64,000 nucleotides of DNA from the NCBI RefSeq assembly GCF_902859935.1, contig NZ_CADIKI010000014.1, positions 62,001-126,000 on the forward strand, in the 5' to 3' direction. Numbering within the stretch: position 1 is the stretch's first letter; every line of letters starts with the position of its first letter. The DNA is from Paraburkholderia fynbosensis (GTDB lineage: Bacteria > Pseudomonadota > Gammaproteobacteria > Burkholderiales > Burkholderiaceae). The translations under genes and the position numbers were made by a program. The notes beneath the pieces are model-generated. The model made no database searches. It saw only the letters and a program-made list of their open reading frames with translations, and had not been told where the DNA came from. Below, piece by piece: positions 43,453-51,758 of the stretch.

Positions 43453-43983
43453 GTGATTGCAAAGCTGCAAAAAAATAGAAGCGCGCCCGGGCGCGCGCGC
43501 TGGGCGACAGGCCTGATCTTCGCGCTTGCCGCATGGGCGGCGCAGGCCCAGACGGCGGCGCCGTTGGTGCTCGACGTGCAGGGCAAGATCGGCAAGACCA
43601 CCGATGCGTCACACCACACCTATCATTTCACCGAGGCCCAACTGCTCGCACTGCCGGTCCATTCGATCACGACCTCGACCACGTGGACGCCGCGCTCGAC
43701 CTTCACAGGACCGCTGCTCGCGGATATTCTGAAAACCGTCGGAGCGTATGGCACCCAGCTCGAGTTCCATACGTTCGACGACTACACGTATACCGTGCCG
43801 GTGTCGGATGGCAATCGCTATGGCGTCGTGGTTGCGTACAGCATGAACGGCCAGCGTCTGAAGATCAGCGACTTCGGGCCGCTGTTCCTTATCTATCCGC
43901 GCGATGCTTACCCCACTGAAATCACGGGCGCGTTGGGCGATTCGAAATTCGTATGGCAGATCAAGGCCCTCATCGTCAAATAG
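43453..43983 (+). CDS. Secreted sulfite-oxidase-fold (molybdopterin-binding-like) domain protein
   Basis: A 176-aa protein from GTG at 43453 (site CAGGTG). A signal peptide (to about AWAAQAQ, residue 33) is followed by one domain similar to the oxidoreductase molybdopterin-binding fold: FTEAQLLALPVHSITTSTTW, FTGPLLADILKTVGAYGTQLEFHTFDDYTYTVPVSD and GPLFLIYPRD. It is too short for a full molybdoenzyme and the typical RHICIEGW-type catalytic Cys segment is absent. It is likely a periplasmic ligand-binding or sensor partner. It overlaps the hybrid kinase gene, so the two are probably translated together. Confidence 0.8.
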   Translation: MIAKLQKNRSAPGRARWATGLIFALAAWAAQAQTAAPLVLDVQGKIGKTTDASHHTYHFTEAQLLALPVHSITTSTTWTPRSTFTGPLLADILKTVGAYGTQLEFHTFDDYTYTVPVSDGNRYGVVVAYSMNGQRLKISDFGPLFLIYPRDAYPTEITGALGDSKFVWQIKALIVK

Positions 43984-45782
43984 TGCGCCGTTCGTGGCGC
44001 CGTGTTCTCTACGTGCTGATCTGGCTGACCGCGCTCGCTGCGCCGGTCGGCGCGATCGGCTATCTGCTGTACGCGAATCTGCTGAACCCGCGCGCCACCG
44101 GGCAGTTGATCGGCACCTACGACGGTTTCTACTGGGACGCCGCGCAGTTGCAGATCGCGTACGCGCGCTTCGAGAACCAGTTGCTGCTCTACCAGTCGGG
44201 CGACGACGACGACTATGAGCGGCTGATGCTGCGTTTCCAGTTGCTGCAATCGAAGCTGCACGTGATGGCCGGCTCGACGCGCCGGCTGAGCTCGCAACTC
44301 GCGTTGCTGCAACGGCAGCTCGACGAAATCCAGTCGCTCGATCGTTTGCTCGGCGACATTGAACCCGCGGTAGAAGCGTTGCCGCAGGACCGCAAGCGCG
44401 CCAATGGGATCGTTGCGCAGATGCGCGAGCACTGGAACCAGGTCAACGATCTCGCGCTGAGCCGGCGGTTCGCCGACGTCGCCGATCGCGAGGCGCTGAA
44501 CCGCGACTTCATCGACAAGCGGCGCATGCTGTTCGCGGGCGGCCTGCTGCTGCTGTTGCTGTCGGCGGCGGCGACGCTGTTGCTGGTGCTCAATGGCCGG
44601 CGCCGCGCCCGGCTGATGCAGCAGCAGCATGCGGCGCTCGCAGCCGAACACCAGGCGAGCCGCACGGCGCGCGAGGCGAGTCTCGCGAAGGACGCGTTTC
44701 TCGGCATGATCAGCCACGAACTGCGCACGCCGTTGCATGCGATCGTGTCGTCGATCGAATTGCTGGGGTTCAACTATCACTCCGAGGCCGACCGCAAGGT
44801 GATCCAGCGGCTCGAAACCGCGGCGCGTCATCTGGAAGCGCAGATGAAGGACCTGACCGACTACGCGCGCCTCGGCGCCGGCAAGCTCGAGTTGCGTCAC
44901 GAGCATTTCGAGCCGCGCGAACTGCTGGCGTCGATCATCGACGAGCACACGATGTCGGCCGCCGCGCGCGGTCTGAAGCTCGAAAGCGAGGCGAACGGGA
45001 TGAGCGGTCTGGTCGATTCCGACCCGCACCGGATTCGCCAGATCGTCAACAACCTCGTCACCAACGCGATCCGCTACACCGAGACCGGCACAGTGCGCGT
45101 GCAGTTGCGGCAGCAGCCGGGCGTGCTGATCTTCGTGGTCAGCGATACCGGGCCGGGTGTGTCGCAGGCGCAGATTCCACTGATCTTCCAGGAGTTCACG
45201 CAACTGGACGCGTCGCGCACGCGCCGCTTCGAAGGCGCGGGCATGGGGCTGACCATCGTGCAGGGGCTGGTGAAACTGTTCGGCGGCACGGTCGACGTGG
45301 CGAGCACGGTCGGCGAGGGCACGAGTTTCACCGTGACGATTCCGACCACCTCGGTCGCGGCCGCCGCGCCGGCCGTGGCCGCGCAGACGCCGTCGGGCGA
45401 CGCGCGGCCGTGCGTGCTGATCGTCGATGACAACCGGCTGATTCGCGAGTCGCTCAGCGAAATGGTCGTGCATATGAATTTCGACGCGCATGCGCTCGCC
45501 AATGCCGACGACGCGCTTGCCTGGCTCGGCACCCACCGCTGCGACGTGGTGCTGCTCGACCTGCATATGCCGGAGCGCGACGGGTACACCTTTCTCGCGG
45601 ACTTCGCGCGACGCGGCGGGCCGTCGTCGGAGGCGCCGGTGATCGTGGTCAGCGCGTATGCGCCGGAGGCGGGGGACGGGCGTGGCGCGCAGCCGTTCTT
45701 CGAGGCGTTGTTAAAGCCGGTCCATTACGAGGATTTGCGCCGCGCGTTGCAGCGGGCGTTGGCTGCGCGGCATGCAGTGTGA
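43953..45782 (+). CDS. Hybrid sensor histidine kinase/response regulator
   Basis: A 609-aa membrane kinase. Helix 1 (about 16-38) and helix 2 (about 187-208) enclose a periplasmic region of ~145 aa. Then come the HisKA domain with phospho-acceptor His255 (ISHELRTPLHAI), the ATPase domain (NNLVTNAIRY, VSDTGPGVS, GAGMGLTIV) and a C-terminal receiver (LIVDDNRL, acceptor Asp536 in LLDLHMPERDG, LLKPV). The start may be ATG 43953 (31 bp into the upstream gene) or GTG 43983, which overlaps its TAG stop; neither has a clear ribosome site. The coupled gene encodes a secreted domain that could feed the sensor. Output may pass to the convergent BetR-receiver protein. Confidence 0.88.
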   Translation: MADQGPHRQIVRRSWRRVLYVLIWLTALAAPVGAIGYLLYANLLNPRATGQLIGTYDGFYWDAAQLQIAYARFENQLLLYQSGDDDDYERLMLRFQLLQSKLHVMAGSTRRLSSQLALLQRQLDEIQSLDRLLGDIEPAVEALPQDRKRANGIVAQMREHWNQVNDLALSRRFADVADREALNRDFIDKRRMLFAGGLLLLLLSAAATLLLVLNGRRRARLMQQQHAALAAEHQASRTAREASLAKDAFLGMISHELRTPLHAIVSSIELLGFNYHSEADRKVIQRLETAARHLEAQMKDLTDYARLGAGKLELRHEHFEPRELLASIIDEHTMSAAARGLKLESEANGMSGLVDSDPHRIRQIVNNLVTNAIRYTETGTVRVQLRQQPGVLIFVVSDTGPGVSQAQIPLIFQEFTQLDASRTRRFEGAGMGLTIVQGLVKLFGGTVDVASTVGEGTSFTVTIPTTSVAAAAPAVAAQTPSGDARPCVLIVDDNRLIRESLSEMVVHMNFDAHALANADDALAWLGTHRCDVVLLDLHMPERDGYTFLADFARRGGPSSEAPVIVVSAYAPEAGDGRGAQPFFEALLKPVHYEDLRRALQRALAARHAV

Positions 45783-45902
45783 CGGGCGGGATACGGCACA
45801 TGATGTGCCGGTGCGTGGCGCGGCAGCGAAAGCGGGGCATCAAGCTGAGCGCACTCCTTCAGCCGCCAGACGGCACGGTTTTCGCCCGCTTGCGTGCCGT
45901 TG

Positions 45903-46757
45903 TTATGGACGGTTCAGCCGCTTGGACAGGTCGGCGACGAGAATCGCCATGCGCGCGGGCTTTTCGTAGCACGCGACGTCGTAATCGCGGATGACCTGGC
46001 TGATCTCCGATTCGCTGGCCTTGCCGGTCAGCAATTCGCCCGTCAGCACGAAGACCGGCGCGTCCGGATTTTCCGACGCGCGCACCGCGCGGATCGCGGC
46101 CGCCGAGGTTTGCGCGCCGAACAGCCAGTCGATCACGACTCCGTCGAACACCTGGGTTTGCAATTGTTCGGCGAAGGCCGTGAGTCCGTAGATCGCCACC
46201 GCCGCGAACCCGCTGCGCTCGAGATAGTCGCGCAGATTGTCGGCGCTGGCCTGATCGTCGTCGACCACGGCGATGGTCGGCTTGTCGGTCTCGGCGCGGC
46301 GCGGATAGATCTCGATCTTGTGGACCTCGTACGCGCTTTGGTAGAGCGTGCCGTCGTGGCGCGCGACGCGCCATTGGCCGAGCTTCGAATACGCAACGAA
46401 TTCCGGGCGGCTGCCCGGTTCGAGCGCGGCGCCGACCCACGCGGTGCACGCCAGTTCGATCGCGCCGATGCAGAACACGGCTTCCTGGGCGATCGCGCCG
46501 ACCATGCCCGGATCGAGCGATTGCGCGCCGAACAACTGTGCGGCGGGTTCGCCGAACACTTCGGCGACTTTCTTGATCTGCGCCAGGGTCCACGGGCTGT
46601 TGCCGCGCAGCTTGCGATGTCCCTGGGAAAAACTCAGATCGAGGATGCGGCAAAGCTCCGTGGTCTGCTGGCGCTTGCCGATGCCATGCCGGCTCATCAA
46701 CTCGCGCACGCGCTCGGCGACTGCGATGGAGTCAGGTGAGTGTGTTTCGTTGGTCAT
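45903..46757 (-). CDS. BetR-type HTH protein with receiver domain
   Basis: A 284-aa protein. The N-terminal region (about 12-75; VRELMSRHGIGKRQQTTELCRILDLSFSQGHRKLRGNSPWTLAQIKKVAEVFGE) fits the BetR helix-turn-helix domain. A central ~75-aa segment (AVFCIGAIELACTAWVGAALE) has no known match to me. The receiver (about 160-280) has AVVDDDQASAD and Asp210 in VVIDWLFGAQ, then VFVLTGELLTG and CYEKPARM with its Lys. The order is reversed from ordinary regulators (DNA-binding first). It is convergent with the hybrid kinase, a likely partner. Confidence 0.8.
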   Translation of the reverse strand: MTNETHSPDSIAVAERVRELMSRHGIGKRQQTTELCRILDLSFSQGHRKLRGNSPWTLAQIKKVAEVFGEPAAQLFGAQSLDPGMVGAIAQEAVFCIGAIELACTAWVGAALEPGSRPEFVAYSKLGQWRVARHDGTLYQSAYEVHKIEIYPRRAETDKPTIAVVDDDQASADNLRDYLERSGFAAVAIYGLTAFAEQLQTQVFDGVVIDWLFGAQTSAAAIRAVRASENPDAPVFVLTGELLTGKASESEISQVIRDYDVACYEKPARMAILVADLSKRLNRP

Positions 46758-47110
46758 ACTGCGTAAGAATCCGCCGTCTTAAAGAGTACTGGGTGCGATA
46801 CGACAGGCGCAGTGCGACCCTGCACATTCGGTGCGCATTGACCGGCTATGTGGGGGATCGCAATGTACCGTAAAAATTTGTCGCGATTCGTGTTTTGTAA
46901 GACCACCGTCGAACTCGGCAGTGCGACGGCTAAATCGGCATTCGGGCAATTTTTATCTATTCGGCATAAATGTATTTTACCGGGGAAACAGTGCCGTATC
47001 GCAGAAAATGCATGGGAGTAGGTGTCGGCGCGCGGGATGGGCGGCGGCGTTGCGCCGCGGGATCGGTCGAGCGCCGGAGCGGCGCGCCAACAGGGAAGGC
47101 CGTCGCCCCC
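46758..47110. other. Intergenic region (353 bp), relatively AT-rich
   Basis: The stretch 46860-46990 is poorer in GC than its surroundings (runs such as GTAAAAATTTG and CAATTTTTATCTATTC). It probably holds the promoter of the BetR-receiver gene. No gene or RNA is recognised. Confidence 0.35.
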
Positions 47111-48451
47111 CTACGCCGCCGGCATTTTTTCAAGCTTCGCCGCGGAGTCTTTCAGTCCTTTGAAAATCCGCTCGGCGACCTTGCCAGGAAAGCGCTCGGG
47201 CAATTCCGCCGACACCCGCGCGATCACCTCGGGCGTCTGCGCGATCAGCCGCTGGATCAGCGGCTCGGCGTCCGCGCCGTGAGAGCATCTGAGCGCCATC
47301 GTGTTGAAGTGGCGTCGTTGCACGTCGCGAAACGCATCGTGTTTGCTGCGCGACCACATCCCCATCGCGAGTCTCGCCTTGAACCATGACCACTGGTTCG
47401 GGCCGTTGCCTTCCACCGGCCAGATCGACATCACGTCGTAAAGCGGCGTCATGCGGAACTGGCCACCCGCCAGCAGGCGGATGCTGAAGTTTTTCGCGTG
47501 GCCGTCGGGCGCCGCGAGCATCCAGAACAGAATCTGGCTCGCCAGCAAGGTTTCGATGTCCTGCCGCGCTTGCACCGATTGCTGCAGAATCCGCGCGAGA
47601 TCGAGCATGCCGGGGCCGCCTTCGTTTTCGTATTTGCGATGCGACGGCACGCCGTACACCTGGCAGAAGTCTTCCTGGGGCAGACGCAGCAGCCATTGCC
47701 CGCTCGAATGTAGTTGCCGGTCGAATCGCTCGACGCTCAGAACCCGCTGCTTGCCGAACGTCATGATCTCCGCGTTCGCGACCGGCAGGCCGTAGGCGCG
47801 CAGAATCCGCAGGCACAGCCACTCGTTTTCCACCGAGGTGCTGAGATCAGCGAGCTTGTTGCCGACGAGGCCGAGCGGCAGTTTGAAAATATGCGTGGTA
47901 GGGGTGGCGCCGTGCGGGCGCTGCCATTTGCCGTCGTGCCATAGCAGCGCGGTTTTTTCCTGCGCGCCGGCGAGCGAGATGCGGAAGTCGTCGGTGTCGT
48001 CGGGCGCGCCGGGCGCCGGATTGCCGACCGTCCGCGCCAGCATGGCCTCGATTTCGCCGTCCGTGAGCGGCGTGCCCTCGATGCGCTCGACGCCGGTCGG
48101 CACGTCATCTTCGGCGAGCAACTGGACGGCGCCCACACAGTCGCGGCCGATGGCTTGCAACAGGTCGAACGCATCGAGCGTTTCGGTCTGGTAGCGTTGG
48201 GCGATGCGCTTTCTGATCGCGTCGCTGTCGGGCAGCAGATTGTCGAAGTAGTTGAGAACCCGATGCCCTTTTTGCGCCATGTTGCCCGGCGTGAATGGCA
48301 GCGACAGCGACAACGGCCGGCCGGCGGGCGACGCGGCCCACGCGGGATCGTAGGCGAACTCCATGGGGCCGCGCGCGGGCAGGCGCCAGACACCGACGCG
48401 CTCGCCGTTGGCCCAGACCGACAGCGCCCGTGAATGCGTTTGCCGGGCCAT
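47111..48451 (-). CDS. hipA: HipA-family toxin kinase
   Basis: A 446-aa Ser/Thr kinase toxin. The N-terminal Couple_hipA region (about 10-105) runs ALSVWANGERVGVW to GHRVLNYFDNLLPD. The kinase domain has ISLAGAQEKTALLWHDG (around 157-165, ATP-site loop), HIFKLPLG, the catalytic Asp316 in PDGHAKNFSIR and MTPLYDVMS (metal Asp). HipA kinases phosphorylate tRNA synthetases and arrest growth. The ATG at 48451 begins 2 bp after the hipB stop, which signals coupling. It is full length with key residues intact, so probably active when HipB is lost. Confidence 0.93.
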   Translation of the reverse strand: MARQTHSRALSVWANGERVGVWRLPARGPMEFAYDPAWAASPAGRPLSLSLPFTPGNMAQKGHRVLNYFDNLLPDSDAIRKRIAQRYQTETLDAFDLLQAIGRDCVGAVQLLAEDDVPTGVERIEGTPLTDGEIEAMLARTVGNPAPGAPDDTDDFRISLAGAQEKTALLWHDGKWQRPHGATPTTHIFKLPLGLVGNKLADLSTSVENEWLCLRILRAYGLPVANAEIMTFGKQRVLSVERFDRQLHSSGQWLLRLPQEDFCQVYGVPSHRKYENEGGPGMLDLARILQQSVQARQDIETLLASQILFWMLAAPDGHAKNFSIRLLAGGQFRMTPLYDVMSIWPVEGNGPNQWSWFKARLAMGMWSRSKHDAFRDVQRRHFNTMALRCSHGADAEPLIQRLIAQTPEVIARVSAELPERFPGKVAERIFKGLKDSAAKLEKMPAA

Positions 48452-48453
48452 GG

Positions 48454-48708
48454 TCACCACTCGACGATCGGCGCCTGCTCGGGCACTGGCTGGCTCTTGT
48501 CGCGCAGCTGCAATTGCAGGCCGTAGACGCCGCAAAGCGCGAGCAATTGTGTGAGCGTCAGTGCGCCAGCATCGGTTTCCAGCGCCGAAATACGGCTCTG
48601 GCTGATGCCGAGCCGCGCGGCGGCCTCAGCCTGGGTGAGGCCGGCTTGCCGCCGGCTGGCGGCGAGCAACTGGCCCATCTGATCCGGCGTGGCGATGAGG
48701 TGGAGCAT
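48454..48708 (-). CDS. hipB: HipB-family antitoxin (XRE-type HTH)
   Basis: An 84-aa antitoxin and autorepressor. The HTH_3 fold (about 10-68) reads MGQLLAASRRQAGLTQAEAAARLGISQSRISALETDAGALTLTQLLALCGVYGLQLQL and a short tail ends in PIVEW. The ATG at 48708 is chosen; a longer frame to 48765 would run through the operator array, and no ribosome site is visible. HipB binds palindromes in its own promoter and the toxin. The operator nearest the gene ends 6 bp upstream of this start. Confidence 0.9.
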   Translation of the reverse strand: MLHLIATPDQMGQLLAASRRQAGLTQAEAAARLGISQSRISALETDAGALTLTQLLALCGVYGLQLQLRDKSQPVPEQAPIVEW

Positions 48709-48714
48709 ACCGAT

Positions 48715-48835
48715 TATCTGTGAGACGGATAAATGCAATTTATGCGTCCAACGAATATTTGTCAAATATTCGCCTGGCGAATATTTTTCGAATATCTGTT
48801 AAACGAATAATTTGCAAATATCTGTGAGACGAATA
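48715..48835. repeat. Five-site hipBA operator array with 26-bp period
   Basis: Five 17-bp near-palindromes start at 48715 (TATCTGTGAGACGGATA), 48741 (TATGCGTCCAACGAATA), 48767 (TATTCGCCTGGCGAATA), 48793 (TATCTGTTAAACGAATA) and 48819 (TATCTGTGAGACGAATA). All are exactly 26 bp apart, with 9-bp AT-rich spacers of the TTTGCAAA type. This fits HipB-type operators of the TATC-N-GATA kind, and lies in the hipBA promoter. Confidence 0.8.
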
Positions 48836-48980
48836 AATGGTGCTGCATCGCGCTGAGTGTCCGGCTCACCGCGCTTGCGCCCAAGCTTCTGCGTACGCCA
48901 CACCCGCGACGGCGCGACGGCATTGCGGACACTGCGTCTGCCTGCGAAGATGACGCCCACACTTAAAACCCGCCTGCCCG

Positions 48981-50321
48981 ATGACCACGACTTACCCGCT
49001 GCACTCGAACTTCACCTCTGCCGACCAACCGTTCCCGAGCCATGCCGACGTGGTGATCGCGGGCGCCGGCATCATGGGCTGCGCGGCTGCCTACTATCTG
49101 GCGCAGCGCGGCTTGTCGGTGGTGGTGCTCGACAAATCGCGGATCGCCGGGCAGCAATCGTCGCGCGCATGGGGTTTCGTGCGCCAGCAGGGCCGCGAAG
49201 CCGCCGAAGTGCCGCTGATGATGGCGAGCATCCCGCTGTGGAAAGAACTCGAACGAGAGCTGAATTTCGATCTGGAATGGCGGCAAGGCGGCTGCCTTTA
49301 TGTTGCGTCGGATGAAGAGGATTGGGCTTCGTTCCAGCAATGGATGGATGTGGCGCGTCAGTACGGACTCGACACGCGCACGCTCGATCGCAGGCAGATC
49401 GACACGGTCGTGACCGGCATGCACGGCCCCGCGCTCGGCGGCCTCTATACGCCGAGCGACGGCCAGGCCGAACCGCGCCGCGCCGCAGCCGCCTTCGCGG
49501 CGCGGGCCGCCGAAGCCGGCGCGCTGTTTTTCGAAGGCTGCGGCGTGCTCGGCGTCGAACGCGCGGGCGGCGCGATTGCCGGCGTGGTCACGGAGCGCGG
49601 CACGGTGCGCACCTCGCGGTTCATCTGCGTGGCGGGCGCGAGCAGCTGGCGGCTGCTCGACACGCTCGGCCTCGAATTGCCTCAACAGGCGGTGCGCGGC
49701 ACCTGCATGCGCACCAACCCCCTGCCGCGCATCACTGCATCCACGTTCTGGGGGCACGGCCTCGGCGTGCGCCAGCGCGCGAACGGCGCGATCAATCTGG
49801 CCGACGACATGCAGGTCGATGTCGACATGACGCTCGGCCATTTCCGCGCGCTCAAGTGGTTTTTGCCCGAATTGTGGAAGCAGCGCGCGAAGTTCAGCTT
49901 CCATCTGAACGGCGCCTGTCTGCGCGATCTGCGCGAGCGCCTGCCGGGCGGTGTGCCGCAGAGCGAGCGCGTGCTGCATCCGCGCGATCCGCTGCCGCCG
50001 CCGAACGTCGGCCACGCGCCTCGCGCGTTGAAAAAACTGCGCGCGTTGTTCCCGGCGCTGAGAGACGCGCAGGTGGTCGAGTCGTGGGCCGGTCTGATCG
50101 ACGTGCTGCCCGACGGCATTCCGGTGATCGATGCACCGTCGCAGGCGCCGGGCCTGACGATCGCCACCGGTTTTTGCGGGCACGGCTTCGCGATGGGGCC
50201 GATCGTCGGCAAGCTGCTCGCCGAGATGAACGACGGCGGCGCGGCCTCGCTCGATCTTTCGGCGTTCCGATTGCAACGTTTCTTCGACGGCACGATGCAG
50301 CGCCCCCGCAGCATGCTGTAA
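48981..50321 (+). CDS. FAD-dependent oxidoreductase (DAO family)
   Basis: A 446-aa flavin amine oxidase-like enzyme. The FAD-binding loop DVVIAGAGIMGCAAAYYLAQRGLSVVVLDK is at about 23-52. SSRAWGFVRQQGREAAEVPLM, FEGCGVLGVERAGGAIAGVV and the C-terminal VESWAGLIDVLPDGIPVIDAPSQAPGLTIATGFCGHGFAMGPIVGKLLAE block are typical of the DAO superfamily, here of the kind found in amino-acid or amine catabolic operons. The substrate is not certain. The next gene, for a C39-like protein, starts 25 bp downstream and a cyclodeaminase-family gene follows, suggesting proline, hydroxyproline or related catabolism. Confidence 0.82.
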   Translation: MTTTYPLHSNFTSADQPFPSHADVVIAGAGIMGCAAAYYLAQRGLSVVVLDKSRIAGQQSSRAWGFVRQQGREAAEVPLMMASIPLWKELERELNFDLEWRQGGCLYVASDEEDWASFQQWMDVARQYGLDTRTLDRRQIDTVVTGMHGPALGGLYTPSDGQAEPRRAAAAFAARAAEAGALFFEGCGVLGVERAGGAIAGVVTERGTVRTSRFICVAGASSWRLLDTLGLELPQQAVRGTCMRTNPLPRITASTFWGHGLGVRQRANGAINLADDMQVDVDMTLGHFRALKWFLPELWKQRAKFSFHLNGACLRDLRERLPGGVPQSERVLHPRDPLPPPNVGHAPRALKKLRALFPALRDAQVVESWAGLIDVLPDGIPVIDAPSQAPGLTIATGFCGHGFAMGPIVGKLLAEMNDGGAASLDLSAFRLQRFFDGTMQRPRSML

Positions 50322-50346
50322 ACGCCCGCAACCTTGCACCCGACCC

Positions 50347-50985
50347 ATGAGTGAACACGAACCGACTCTGCGCCACGCCAACGTGCCGTACTACACGCAA
50401 TGGGGCAGCCCCGAGTGGGTTGCGCACATCGTCGAACAGCGGGGCGACCCGTGCGACGATCCGCATTGGCAGCGCAGCGGTTTCGCCGATCCGCAGCGCT
50501 ACCGTTTCTGGGCCAAACGCCTGTGCGGGCTGGCGTGCCTCGAATCCGCGCTCGACTACTGGCGTATCGGGCACGCGCCGCGCGCCGCGCTGCTCGACGA
50601 CGCCTTGCGGCATGGCGTGTACCGCGTGCGCGACGACGGCGGCGTCGACGGGCTGATCTACCGGCCGTTTGCCGGGTGGGCAGGCGACGCATTCGGCATT
50701 CAGGTCGAGGTGCTGCCGCAGGCGCCGCTCGAGGAGATCGCCGCGCGAATGAACGCCGATACGCTGGCGATCGTTTCCGTGAGCCCCGAGATCCGCTATC
50801 CCGACCGGCCGAATCAGCGACGGGGCGGTCATCTGATCCTGCTGCACGGACGCGATCGCGGCGGCGTATGGTTCCACAACCCTTCCGGTATCGCGCCGTA
50901 TCAGGCCGATGTGTATCTGCCGTTCGAGACGATGAAGCGGTTCTATGCCGGGCGCGGGATGACGCTTGGCCGGGCCGCGCGTTAG
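50347..50985 (+). CDS. Peptidase C39-like domain protein
   Basis: A 212-aa soluble protein without signal peptide. The C39-like papain fold is suggested by the Cys in LCGLACLESALDYW (Cys60 or Cys64), a histidine in GGHLILLHGRD (about residue 161) and an Asn-Pro in WFHNPSG, i.e. a Cys-His-Asn/Asp arrangement. C39 enzymes usually cleave leader peptides, but standalone relatives are often transglutaminase- or amidase-like. It follows the FAD oxidoreductase by 25 bp. The N terminus RHANVPYYTQW is typical of this subfamily. I would not call it a bacteriocin processing enzyme. Confidence 0.7.
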   Translation: MSEHEPTLRHANVPYYTQWGSPEWVAHIVEQRGDPCDDPHWQRSGFADPQRYRFWAKRLCGLACLESALDYWRIGHAPRAALLDDALRHGVYRVRDDGGVDGLIYRPFAGWAGDAFGIQVEVLPQAPLEEIAARMNADTLAIVSVSPEIRYPDRPNQRRGGHLILLHGRDRGGVWFHNPSGIAPYQADVYLPFETMKRFYAGRGMTLGRAAR

Positions 50986-51134
50986 GGGCGCCTGGTGAGG
51001 GCGGATGTCAGTCGCCCGCGTTGAGTGGCCGGCTGGTCGTCCGGCGGCCCATGCAACTCGCGAGCCGCCTCGCGCCGTGATCGGGCCCGTTTTCTGCTGG
51101 CGATTCTCCGACCTTTGCGAGATCGGAGCTGCCC

Positions 51135-51386
51135 ATGAAACGAACCTACTGCCTGCTTGTCGCCAGCCTTGTCGCCTTGGGCGCGGTCACCTCGGCGAAT
51201 GCCGCAAGTCGCGACGAACAGACCAAAGCCTGCCGTGGCGACGCGATGCATTTCTGCGCAGCCCATATTCCCAATGAAGACAAGATCACCGCCTGCATGA
51301 AGCAGCACATCGATGAACTCAGCCCGGCGTGTCGCGCGATGTTCAAGGGCGGCAAGAAAGCCGAGGATAAGAGCGCGTCGCAGTGA
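51135..51386 (+). CDS. Small secreted cysteine-rich protein
   Basis: An 83-aa protein with signal peptide MKRTYCLLVASLVALGAV, cleaved near SANA. The mature ~60 aa contain four cysteines spaced in a repeat (KACRGDAMHFC ... ITACMKQHIDELSPACR), a pattern of the cysteine-rich-repeat family of short periplasmic proteins, and a Lys/Ser-rich tail. The cysteines would form two disulfides in the periplasm. No enzymatic motif exists, so function is unknown. CGGAG lies before the ATG at 51135. Confidence 0.75.
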   Translation: MKRTYCLLVASLVALGAVTSANAASRDEQTKACRGDAMHFCAAHIPNEDKITACMKQHIDELSPACRAMFKGGKKAEDKSASQ

Positions 51387-51559
51387 CGGTCGAAGGATCT
51401 CGCGGGTTGGACGTCCTGCGAAGGGCTTAGCGCGCTGGCTTTGATGTGGGCTGGAGGGTGGTGTCGAGCGCGGCATGTCCATAGCGTGTTCGAGATGCGG
51501 TTGCCGCGTGCGCTGCGTCCGCTCGCCGTGCTTCGTCTCGGACCGAGCGCGTCCCTCTG

Positions 51560-51688
51560 CATCGCCTTATCGCCAAACTCAATACCCACTCGAACGCGAG
51601 GCTGCGGGCATTTTCGGCGTGACTGGTCAATGTCGCCACGGTCGGTTACGGTGACGTCTTGCCGTCATGGCGCGAACGCGTCCGCTAG
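51560..51688 (+). pseudogene. Fragment of a potassium-channel pore region
   Basis: In one forward frame, after an in-frame TGA at 51620-51622, the bases encode LVNVATVGYGDVLPSWRERV and stop at 51686-51688. TVGYGD is the selectivity filter of K+ channels, and the VNVAT and VLP flanks fit Ion_trans_2 domains. No membrane helices flank it in frame, so it is a degraded remnant. Nothing else is seen in the 51387-51758 gap. Confidence 0.5.
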
Positions 51689-51758
51689 CTGACGACTCGT
51701 CCATGCATCCCGCCCGAAACCGGCCTCAACCCTTCACCAAGGATTGGAACGACTGCTC

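Noticed and set aside
48715..48835. Regular 26-bp repeats resembling a short CRISPR array
   Set aside because: The constant part is a 17-bp palindrome, the spacers are only 9 bp and resemble each other, and the array sits in the hipBA promoter. This fits operators, not CRISPR.
50347..50985. C39-like protein as a bacteriocin leader peptidase
   Set aside because: No ABC transporter domain, no precursor peptide gene nearby and no signal or membrane segments.
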